A DNA stretch of 26,511 bases. Source: Tissierella_B sp964485455. Lineage in GTDB: Bacteria > Bacillota > Clostridia > Tissierellales > Tissierellaceae. Each line of letters starts with the position of its first letter. Position 1 is the stretch's first letter. Position numbers and translations under genes: made by a program. Location of the stretch: assembly GCA_964485455.1 (NCBI GenBank), contig CAZAJU010000021.1:1-26511 (forward strand), in the 5' to 3' direction. The notes beneath the pieces are model-generated. The model made no database searches. It was not told where the DNA came from and worked only from the letters and a program-made list of their open reading frames with translations. Below, piece by piece: positions 16,429 to 23,397 of the stretch.

Positions 16429-16893
16429 TTAATATAGCGAATCAATTAAATTAAACATTTCTAGGTTATCAGGTATATCTTTCATTGAATGTCCATAATG
16501 GATGTACCTTAAAATACCATTCTTATCAACCAACATCTGTGCGGGCATTCTTCCAAGCTTAAAAATATTTACTTCCTGACCATACAATTTGAGAACTGAA
16601 TGAGTATCATCAGGAATACCATGAAATCTCAAATTATTATCCTTCCAAAATTTCTTAAATCCATCTGCCTTTTCAGGACCAATTGCTACAATTTCAGTTT
16701 CTTTCTCTATAAATTTGTCATAGTCTTGATGCAACTGCATCATATGCTTTTGGCAAAAAGGTCATATAAACCCTCGATTAAGAACAATTAAGACGTTACT
16801 CTTTCCTTTATAATCAGATAGCTTAAATTTTTTCCCATTGAATTCTTCAATTTCAAAATCTGGAGCTTCTCTGTTAATTTCCACACTGGACAT
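16429..16893 (-). CDS. Redoxin-domain selenoprotein (AhpC/TSA Prx-like, UxxC, in-frame TGA)
   Basis: Thioredoxin-fold peroxiredoxin-like protein of 154 aa, if TGA at 16762-16764 is read as selenocysteine. The frame starts at the ATG at 16893 after AAGGAGATG. It encodes the standard redoxin N-terminus (APDFEIEEFNGKKFKLSDYKG, in two parts, residues 10-30), then the strand NVLIVLNRGFI. At residue 44 comes the TGA, followed by PFC, giving U44-P-F-C47 where relatives have CPFC. The sequence then continues unbroken through RMPAQMLVDKNGILRYIHYG to the normal C-terminus. Homology on both sides, the UxxC position and a hairpin 21 bases downstream all fit a true Sec codon. Calling only the ATG at 16743 would miss the active site. 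Alternatives are a TGT/TGC-to-TGA mutation or sequencing error. It is the first gene of the operon with the lipoprotein and Lgt-like genes. Likely function is thiol peroxidase or reductase; substrate unknown. Confidence 0.82.
16719..16746 (-). promoter_or_regulatory. SECIS-like hairpin downstream of the TGA codon
   Basis: In the mRNA, GAUGC-AGUU-GCAUC forms a perfect five-pair stem starting 21 nt after the UGA. A lower CAUA/UAUG helix is separated from it by an asymmetric internal loop. The short apical loop holds a GU pair of bases, as bacterial SECIS elements that bind SelB do, and its distance from UGA is within the usual range. This is reading by eye without folding energy. Confidence 0.6.
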
Positions 16894-17003
16894 AGAATCA
16901 TCTCCTTCTTAACCCTTAGAATCCTATACATTTTATTTTATTTTTACCTCTAGATTAATCCTAAAATCACAACTCTTTTTTAATTACATTTACCCAATTT
17001 ACT

Positions 17004-17032
17004 TTTAACATACGCGTATGTGATACTTTAAT
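17004..17032 (+). promoter_or_regulatory. Promoter with 14-bp palindromic operator for the two-component genes
   Basis: -35 TTTAAC (17004-17009) and -10 TTTAAT (17027-17032) are exactly 17 bases apart. The perfect palindrome ACATACGCGTATGT (17008-17021) fills the start of the spacer, a classic operator place. The same site could act on the divergent selenoprotein operon. A second -10-like TATAAT occurs at 17086-17091 without a good -35. Confidence 0.5.
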
Positions 17033-17110
17033 AAAAAAACATTTTTATTTTCAATAATTACCATAAAAAAAACACAACTTAAATATATAATGGTGGTAGG
17101 AGGGATTTTC

Positions 17111-17806
17111 ATGCAAAAATTACTTATTGTTGATGATAATAAACAAATAACTTCAATATTAGATGAATATGTGAAAAAAGAAGGCTATGATACCTTAATT
17201 GCCTTAGATGGAGAACATGCTTTAGAATTATTTGAGAAAGAAAAACCTGATATCATTTTGTTAGATGTTATGATGCCTAAAAAAGATGGATTTACAGTAT
17301 GTCGTGAGATTCGACGTTCCTCCAATGTTCCCATAATAATGATTACAGCTCGTGGAGAGGATTTTGAGAGAATTATGGGGCTTGAAATTGGGGCTGACGA
17401 CTATATTGTAAAGCCCTTTTCACCAGGAGAAGTTATGGCTAGAATCAAAGCCGTGATGCGTCGTATTGTCCGTGAAGAAACCCAAGTTAAACAATTTACC
17501 TATGATAATCTAACTATATCTCTTGATGACTATTCCGTAATAATTGGTGGTGAAAAACCAGAATTAACTAAAAAAGAAATTGAAATCATATGGACTCTTG
17601 CTACTGTTAAAAACAAAGTATTTTCCCGTGAAAACCTATTAGATATAGTATGGGGACAGGATTACTTCGGAGATACTAGAACTGTAGACAGTCATATTAA
17701 AAGACTTAGAGCAAAGCTTGGCGAATATCCTCATCCTTCTTGGGATATAAAGACAATCTGGGGTGTTGGCTACAAATTTGAGGTTGATGTAGATGAAAAA
17801 AAATAA
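17111..17806 (+). CDS. OmpR/PhoB-family response regulator
   Basis: DNA-binding response regulator of 231 aa. The receiver domain occupies residues 1-120 with the acidic pocket D8/D9, phospho-acceptor D52 in LLDVMMP, the switch Thr in MITARG and the Lys in DYIVKPF. The C-terminal winged helix has SRENLLDIVWG, the RTVDSHIKRLRAKL recognition helix and WGVGYKFE. The start at 17111 is chosen because AGGAGGG precedes it; an ATG at 17090 has no site. The 3' end overlaps the kinase gene by 14 bases, so the pair is co-translated. Signal unknown. Confidence 0.9.
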   Translation: MQKLLIVDDNKQITSILDEYVKKEGYDTLIALDGEHALELFEKEKPDIILLDVMMPKKDGFTVCREIRRSSNVPIIMITARGEDFERIMGLEIGADDYIVKPFSPGEVMARIKAVMRRIVREETQVKQFTYDNLTISLDDYSVIIGGEKPELTKKEIEIIWTLATVKNKVFSRENLLDIVWGQDYFGDTRTVDSHIKRLRAKLGEYPHPSWDIKTIWGVGYKFEVDVDEKK

Positions 17807-19247
17807 AATTGCATTAAAACTTAGTATGAATTTTGCTGTAGCTCTTCTGACCTTCTCATTGATTATTGGAGGTATATTTCTTTTTCTTTTTAGGAATTAT
17901 ACAGTAGAACTTCATAAAAACCAATTGCTTAATTATGCCGAGTCATTATCAAATGCCCTGTCACTAGAAGGAAATTATGGAAAGGGAAGGGGAATGGCTG
18001 GAAACGGAGCATATCTTCGATTCATTGTAGATATTGCAAATACTGATGTTTGGATTGTAGATGAAAATATGGAACTAACAACTGTTGGTAAGGGACAAAA
18101 CTCGATGAATGCTAAGTATAATTTATCTGATTTACCCCCCAATGCAGGTGAGTTGATTTCAGAAGTATTGGTTGGAAATACTGCCTTTAGCGAAGGATTC
18201 AGTGAAACTCTAACACAACCAACTCTTACAGTTGGCACACCAATCAAAAATCAAAATGGAGATATCATAGGTGCACTACTACTCCATTCACCAATAGATG
18301 GTACAACAGCAGCCGTAAAAAATGGACTTTCTATTCTTGTGGCTAGTATTCTTTTGGCACTTGTAGTAACATCCATATTATCAGTTTTGCTTTCTTACTC
18401 CTTCACAAAACCACTTAATAAAATGAAGCTAGCTGCCTCTCAACTTTCACATGGAGATTATACTGCTAGAAGTAATGTAGATCAAAATGATGAAATTGGA
18501 GAATTGGCCCATACCATAGACTTACTTGCAATTCGTTTATATGAAGCAAGCAAAGAAAGTGGAAAACTAGAAAAGCTGCGCCGTGACTTTGTTGCAAACA
18601 TATCTCATGAGCTAAGAACCCCTATAACAGTTATCCGAGGCTCTTTAGAAGCATTAAATGATAAAATAGTAAGTAGTCCTGAAAAAGTTGAAGAATACTA
18701 TATTCAAATGCTTAATGAAGCAAAGTTCTTAGAGCGTCTTGTAGGGGATTTACTAGATTTATCCAGGCTTCAAAACACCGATTTTATCATAGATAAGACC
18801 GATTTAAATATCAATGATGTTTTGTCAGATGTATTAAGAAGTGCTTCTCAGATTGCTAAGAAGAAAAACATTCAAATAGAAACCAAAATTCCAAATTCTC
18901 TTATTCCTATACAAGGGGATTATGGAAGGCTTAGACAGATGTTCTTAATTATATTAGATAATGCTATAAAGTTCTCTCCACAAAATGGAATGGTTTCTAT
19001 AATGATTACAGAAAATGATGTCTCTATTAGTGACAATGGACCTGGAATTGATGAAGAACATCTACCATATATATTTGATCGATTCTATAAAACCCAAGGT
19101 GAAGATAATAAGTCCGGAACTGGCCTTGGACTTGCTATTGCAAAACAAATAGCAGATAGGCATGATATTCAATTAACAGCACAAAATCATCCAGACGGAG
19201 GAGCGAAATTTGTATGTAAATTACCATCTCTTTTAAAAGATAACTAA
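17793..19247 (+). CDS. Sensor histidine kinase (complete, HAMP type)
   Basis: Membrane sensor kinase, 484 aa, partner of the response regulator it overlaps. TM1 is at about residues 12-34, an extracellular sensing region at 35-175, and TM2 at about 178-203. HAMP follows (FTKPLNKMKLAASQLSHGDY), then HisKA with phospho-accepting H272 in ISHELRTP, and HATPase_c with the N-box LDNAIKFS, DNGPGID and SGTGLGLAIAKQ. All motifs are intact. The sensor part has no family I can name. The next gene downstream is a secreted DUF2680 protein with its own promoter, a possible target of this system. Confidence 0.9.
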   Translation: MKKNKIALKLSMNFAVALLTFSLIIGGIFLFLFRNYTVELHKNQLLNYAESLSNALSLEGNYGKGRGMAGNGAYLRFIVDIANTDVWIVDENMELTTVGKGQNSMNAKYNLSDLPPNAGELISEVLVGNTAFSEGFSETLTQPTLTVGTPIKNQNGDIIGALLLHSPIDGTTAAVKNGLSILVASILLALVVTSILSVLLSYSFTKPLNKMKLAASQLSHGDYTARSNVDQNDEIGELAHTIDLLAIRLYEASKESGKLEKLRRDFVANISHELRTPITVIRGSLEALNDKIVSSPEKVEEYYIQMLNEAKFLERLVGDLLDLSRLQNTDFIIDKTDLNINDVLSDVLRSASQIAKKKNIQIETKIPNSLIPIQGDYGRLRQMFLIILDNAIKFSPQNGMVSIMITENDVSISDNGPGIDEEHLPYIFDRFYKTQGEDNKSGTGLGLAIAKQIADRHDIQLTAQNHPDGGAKFVCKLPSLLKDN

Positions 19248-19287
19248 TATTTAAATACCTCTAAAATGAAAAGAAAAAAACATTATT

Positions 19288-19316
19288 TTGTCACATTTAT
19301 TATGTATATTTAAACT
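19288..19316 (+). promoter_or_regulatory. Promoter of the secreted DUF2680 gene
   Basis: -35 TTGTCA at 19288-19293 and -10 TAAACT at 19311-19316 are spaced 17 bases apart, 45 bases before the start codon. The strong -35 and weak -10 are compatible with activation by a regulator. Confidence 0.5.
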
Positions 19317-19360
19317 ACAGTAGATAACAAACTACAAATAAAATATTTGGAGGTATTAAA

Positions 19361-19876
19361 ATGAAAAACTATAAAAGATTATTATCATTAGGAGCTGTAA
19401 CCTTGGCAATCGGAGCAACGTCTTTAACTGCTGTTGCCACATCCCAATACAGCACCCCTGCAGAAACAGTTGCTGGTTTAACAGGACGTACGGTTGAAAG
19501 TGTAGTAGAAGAAAGATCAGAATCAAATAAAACTTACGGAACAATTGCTCTAGAAGCAGGTAAGTTGGATGAGTTCAAATCAGAAGTTCTAGAAATAAAA
19601 AAGGCAAGTCTTGCTGAACAAGTAACTGATGGAAAAATCACTCAAGATAGAGCAGATGATATAATTAAACAGCTTGAAGAAAATCAAGTAAATTGTAATG
19701 GTGATGGTGGCTCTCAACTTGGAAGAACTCTTGGTGCAAGATTCGGTTCTAATGGAGAAGGACTTGGTAATGGTGGAGCAAATAGAGGAAATGGCCAAGG
19801 TAGAGGACAAGGTGGCGTAAGAGGATTAGGTAATGGTGGAATGAGATTGCAAGATGGTTCTTGCATAATTGAATAA
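19361..19876 (+). CDS. Secreted DUF2680-like protein with Gly-rich tail
   Basis: Exported protein of 171 aa. Signal peptide at residues 1-26 (MKNYKRLLSLGAVTLAIGAT...), cleavage likely after AVA. A DUF2680-like helical domain follows at about 32-108: STPAETVAGLTGRTVESV, then KTYGTIALEAGKLDEFK and TDGKITQDRADDI. DUF2680 has no known function. Residues 113-165 are a low-complexity Gly/Asn/Arg tail (NRGNGQGRGQGG), probably disordered and basic. The only cysteines are C112 and C168, one on each side of the tail. GGAGGT precedes the start and a strong terminator follows. It lies between two sensor kinase genes. Confidence 0.8.
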   Translation: MKNYKRLLSLGAVTLAIGATSLTAVATSQYSTPAETVAGLTGRTVESVVEERSESNKTYGTIALEAGKLDEFKSEVLEIKKASLAEQVTDGKITQDRADDIIKQLEENQVNCNGDGGSQLGRTLGARFGSNGEGLGNGGANRGNGQGRGQGGVRGLGNGGMRLQDGSCIIE

Positions 19877-19889
19877 AAAGTTAGTATAT

Positions 19890-19922
19890 ATAAGGTGCTG
19901 TTTTCACTAAACAGCACCTTAT
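19890..19922. terminator. Strong bidirectional terminator
   Basis: A perfect 14-bp stem (19890-19903 with 19909-19922) contains GGTGCTGTTT and its complement, with a five-base loop. ATTTTT follows on the plus strand and a CTTTTTATT run lies further downstream on the minus strand. It ends the DUF2680 gene and the convergent sensor kinase gene. Confidence 0.88.
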
Positions 19923-19949
19923 CCATTTTTAACAGTCCAATTTTTGAAA

Positions 19950-21215
19950 TCATTTTGGAATTGTAACAATAAAGCTACTTCCTTTTCCTACCTGGCTTTG
20001 AATTACAATATCTCCATGATGTGCTAATACTATCCACTTACAAATAGATAGTCCTAAGCCAAAACTATTTTTCTGGCTACTTGCCCTTGAGGAATCAACT
20101 CGATAAAATCGATTAAATATTTTATCAATATTCTCAGGTGCGATTCCTATTCCTGTATCAGAAACACTTAATACCACTGTTTTTTCATTTTCTTCGAGCC
20201 CTACTTCTACAGTTCCATTCTCATTTGTATACTTAATAGCATTGGTGATAAGGTTAATCACCAGCCGCATAATAAGTGTTTGTTCACAATTGACCATAAT
20301 ATTTCTCCCAGGATTTACAGTTAGAGAAATAGATTTTATTTCTGCTTCCTCCGCCAATTCCTCTACAACAATTTCTAAAAGCTCACTTAAGTTTATTATT
20401 TCAAACTGCAAAAACTTAATTTGCTGCTCTGCCCTAGAAAACTCTAAAAGTTGAGTTATAAGAAGAGTCATTTTATCTATTTGGGAAAGAATCTCCAAAA
20501 GAGCCTTCCTAGTATTTTCATTATTGTCTTGGGAAATGGCATATTCACATTGAGATTTCATTATGGCAATAGGAGTTCTTAGCTCATGGGATACATCAGA
20601 GGTAAATTGTTTTTCTCCATCAAAAGCCTTTTCTAACCTATCAAGCATAAGGTCAAATATTTTAGCCAAACTTGAAATTTCATCCCCTGTATCATCGAGT
20701 TTTATTCTTTGAGATAAGTCAGAGCCACTATAAATGCTATTTGCTATATTACTAATCCTTGTAACAGGACTAAATGCCTTTTTGGTTATAAAATACCCCC
20801 CTGCTGCCGCAATAAAAACTACAAATGGAAAAGTAATAAGAGCTATTATCATTATCTGATTTATAGGCTGAGAGATTTCATCTAGCTTATAAATACCACG
20901 TATATACATCTCTTCATCCAATCTAACATCATAAACAATCCATTTTTCATCGTTTTGGCTAATAGTAGATATTTTCCCAACTTGTATAGGCACATCTAAA
21001 GGAAATCCCTGTGGATACCCCCCTTTAATAATTTCTTTTTCTTTGAAAATTAGGAGTGCAACCCCTTCTTCATATTGTTTGAAGTCATCATCTAGTTTAA
21101 TCTTTCCATCTGATATTTTTATATCCTCTAACATTTCAGTGGTGATTTCTTTTATAAAGTCGAAGCAGCCAATAATCAGGGAATTGTTCCGATAACATTG
21201 AGGGGCCAATATCAA
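19950..21215 (-). CDS. N-terminally truncated sensor histidine kinase (likely pseudogene)
   Basis: Sensor kinase remnant. Present are one membrane segment (about residues 121-142), HAMP (KKAFSPVTRISNIANSIYSG), HisKA with H210 in VSHELRTP, and HATPase_c with the N-box LITNAIKYT, SDTGIGI and FGLGLSICKW. The extracellular part (DDDFKQYEEGVALLIF) is kept, but the first membrane helix and true start are gone. The first ~17 codons are antisense to SLH-protein sequence. Kinase-like sequence starts near 21164 (FIKEITTEMLEDI). No ribosome binding site or partner response regulator lies upstream. It may still yield a protein but would be mis-inserted. See the junction finding. Confidence 0.8.
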   Translation of the reverse strand: MILAPQCYRNNSLIIGCFDFIKEITTEMLEDIKISDGKIKLDDDFKQYEEGVALLIFKEKEIIKGGYPQGFPLDVPIQVGKISTISQNDEKWIVYDVRLDEEMYIRGIYKLDEISQPINQIMIIALITFPFVVFIAAAGGYFITKKAFSPVTRISNIANSIYSGSDLSQRIKLDDTGDEISSLAKIFDLMLDRLEKAFDGEKQFTSDVSHELRTPIAIMKSQCEYAISQDNNENTRKALLEILSQIDKMTLLITQLLEFSRAEQQIKFLQFEIINLSELLEIVVEELAEEAEIKSISLTVNPGRNIMVNCEQTLIMRLVINLITNAIKYTNENGTVEVGLEENEKTVVLSVSDTGIGIAPENIDKIFNRFYRVDSSRASSQKNSFGLGLSICKWIVLAHHGDIVIQSQVGKGSSFIVTIPK

Positions 21216-21854
21216 AAACCAATTTCCAGATTGGAGTATATAGAACTTATTATGAGTCTTTATAAGTCTTTAAGTAAAGATGAAACTGTTGTAACAGGTA
21301 ATCCTTTTAAAGATACTACTTCTTCATTTGCTACCTTGGCGAATTCTTTAGGATTTGTTAAAGGCTTTGAAGATGGACTTTTTAAACCTAACAACAATTT
21401 GACTAGACAAGAAGCAGCGGTGATAATGTTCAGACAGTGGCAGAAAACTAACCCTGAATATGTGGGAGAGCTAGCAACCATAGATTTTTCAGATGCAGGT
21501 AAAATAGCTTCATGGGCAGAGCAAGCTGTTAAGTTTATGGCTCAGCTTCAAATTATTAATGGTACAGGAGGGGGCATATTGGATCCTACAGGTCTAATAA
21601 CTCGTGAACAGGCCATTACAATGGTGATGAATAATTATGAAAAATCTGCAGAATTAATAGATTCCCAACAAGATGAACTGCTTCAGGTACCTACTTATGA
21701 TTTAAAGTCATCTGCGACTCCATCAGGAGGAAGCAGTAAAGTCTATGATGCTACTAGCTCTGCAACAAAGAAGAGTTATTATGATGATGACTACGAAGAC
21801 GATGACGATGACGATGATTATGATTATGATGACCACGATGGTGAGGATGATTAA
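21198..21854 (+). CDS. SLH-domain protein fragment with Asp-rich tail
   Basis: C-terminal piece of an S-layer homology protein. The open frame runs back to 21132 without a start. NNQGIVPITLRGQYQKPISR already reads as the end of an SLH motif before the TTG at 21198. Two further SLH motifs follow: NPFKDTTSSFATLANSLGFV with LTRQEAAVIMFRQW, and IDFSDAGKIASWAEQAVKFM with ITREQAITMVMNNYE. SLH motifs anchor proteins to cell-wall secondary polymers. There is no signal peptide, so the 5' part has been lost. The last ~25 residues are nearly all Asp, Tyr and Glu (DDDYEDDDDDDDYDYDD). The gene ends directly in a hairpin repeat. Confidence 0.8.
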   Translation: MRGQYQKPISRLEYIELIMSLYKSLSKDETVVTGNPFKDTTSSFATLANSLGFVKGFEDGLFKPNNNLTRQEAAVIMFRQWQKTNPEYVGELATIDFSDAGKIASWAEQAVKFMAQLQIINGTGGGILDPTGLITREQAITMVMNNYEKSAELIDSQQDELLQVPTYDLKSSATPSGGSSKVYDATSSATKKSYYDDDYEDDDDDDDYDYDDHDGEDD

Positions 21855-21904
21855 ATAACAAATGGGTAGTTTAATTAATATATAATTAATTGAACTACCC
21901 ATTT
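21851..21904 (+). repeat. Hairpin repeat copy 1 (terminator-like)
   Basis: A 20-bp stem (21860-21879 pairing with 21885-21904; one G-U pair in plus-strand RNA) with core AAATGGGTAGTT and its complement around an AT loop. It is followed by ATTTTTCTTTT, so it can end the SLH gene. The first bases (TTAAATAAC) include the SLH stop codon. A near-identical copy in the same orientation starts at 26439. The first 29 bases of the two are identical; only the loop and trailing sequence differ. Confidence 0.85.
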
Positions 21905-21935
21905 ATTTTTCTTTTATACATACCATTATTATCTC

Positions 21936-23384
21936 TTAAATTAATAATATAAACCTTCCAATTATTGAAGTTATACTTAGGGTCAATAGATTAACTGTAT
22001 TATTTGTTATGAAAATATATCCAGATGATGGTGTTTCTCTGGAGTAATTGTGTTTGTCCTGAAGCTCTCCATCTTTACCCATATATTTTCTTTGTATTGA
22101 TGCACCTATTATACTATCCAACAAAGTTCCTAGAAAACCTAATATTGTAATATAGATAAGTCCTTTAAATCCAAACTGAGGTAATGAAAGAAGAGATAAC
22201 GTTAAGCTTCCTAAAATCCCAGCTATTAGACCTAATATTGAGACCCCACCTGATAGGCCATTAGGTACTGGCTTAAAACTTAAAATACTAAATACTTTTC
22301 CATTACTCATCATTCCAATTTCCGATGAAAAAGTATCCGCAGCTGCTGCTGAGAAAACTCCAAAGGCTAATAGAAGATATATTTCTGTATCTGGATTTAT
22401 AAAATAAAACCATACTAAAATAGTAGCTGGTAAGGAGTTGCAAATAACTTGTTTCCAATTTCTTGGACCTTCCACATCTTGTATTAATTCTGCTTTTAAT
22501 TTACTTTTATTTTTTAGTTTACTAATAATACTTCCTAATATGAAAAACAAAAGCAAGCTAGCTCCTAAATATGGACCACCAAGAGTATATAAAGTAACAG
22601 CTGTCAATACAGCAGCGACTATTCCATCTGCAGTTATTGCTCGCATTTTATATGCAAATACTAGAATTGCTACTGATAAAAACAAATATAAGAATAATCC
22701 CACACTATTATAATAAAGGATTAGGGTTGCAAATAAACCCGAACCTATGGGAAGAGTTAAATTATCATATCCTTTAACGCCTGTAAGTTCAATTAAAGCT
22801 GAAAAAATAGCTGTTAAGAATGAAATTAATATAATTGTAAATAGGTTTAAACCATAGATATTTTCTTTACTACTATAGTACATAATAACTAAAAGCGTAA
22901 CTATAAACGATATAAAGGCTACAGTAACACTTCCTACGAGACTTTTTTGAGGGGCAAAGGAATATGGTTTCTTCTTTCCCCATTTTTGTCCAGTTATTGG
23001 AGCAAATCCGTCTCCATAAGCCATAATTAAAATCCCGATAAATGGTAGAGTCTTCCATCCTATTAAAAATCCAGCTCCTGATAGGATAAAAAGACTAATG
23101 GCATAGTATACAGTTCCTAAACTATCATCATTCCTTTCCATGGCAGGTATAAGTTTATATTTTACACTTAAACTATTAATTATTATAAAAGTAAAAGGCA
23201 CTAACAAAACTGCCCATAAATCAGTAAAAAAAGGTGTTATAAATACCCAATTTCCGACTAAAATGTGGACTATTTTACGTGAAGTTTCTGATGCACCTTT
23301 GCTATATTTAGCAAATAATGTAGCTATTCCTAATATGGCAAAAATATAAATCAAGGATAATAAAAGGCCATATATATTTTGCAT
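21936..23384 (-). CDS. Fused polyprenol kinase-like (VTE5/SEC59) + DUF92 (VTE6-like) membrane protein
   Basis: Polytopic membrane protein of 482 aa with two joined domains. Residues 1-~230 resemble the CTP-dependent dolichol/phytol kinase family: MAYGDGFAPITGQKWGKKKP at 121-140 and KSLVGS at 147-152. Residues ~245-482 are DUF92, with TADGIVAAVL (251-260), AAAADTFSSEIG (346-357) and KPVPNGLSGGVS (371-382). In plants VTE5 phosphorylates phytol and the DUF92 protein VTE6 phosphorylates phytyl phosphate, yielding phytyl diphosphate. One protein could thus turn a prenol such as farnesol or geranylgeraniol into its diphosphate in two steps. It is the last gene of the carotenoid operon, 13 bases after the synthase, so it may supply that enzyme. 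Fusion and motifs are seen; substrate is inferred. Confidence 0.85.
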   Translation of the reverse strand: MQNIYGLLLSLIYIFAILGIATLFAKYSKGASETSRKIVHILVGNWVFITPFFTDLWAVLLVPFTFIIINSLSVKYKLIPAMERNDDSLGTVYYAISLFILSGAGFLIGWKTLPFIGILIMAYGDGFAPITGQKWGKKKPYSFAPQKSLVGSVTVAFISFIVTLLVIMYYSSKENIYGLNLFTIILISFLTAIFSALIELTGVKGYDNLTLPIGSGLFATLILYYNSVGLFLYLFLSVAILVFAYKMRAITADGIVAAVLTAVTLYTLGGPYLGASLLLFFILGSIISKLKNKSKLKAELIQDVEGPRNWKQVICNSLPATILVWFYFINPDTEIYLLLAFGVFSAAAADTFSSEIGMMSNGKVFSILSFKPVPNGLSGGVSILGLIAGILGSLTLSLLSLPQFGFKGLIYITILGFLGTLLDSIIGASIQRKYMGKDGELQDKHNYSRETPSSGYIFITNNTVNLLTLSITSIIGRFILLI

Positions 23385-23397
23385 TTTCTACCTCTTT

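Noticed and set aside
16429..16743. Short 104-aa redoxin starting at the ATG at 16743
   Set aside because: It has no ribosome binding site and lacks the redoxin N-terminus and active site, which are encoded in frame upstream beyond the TGA.
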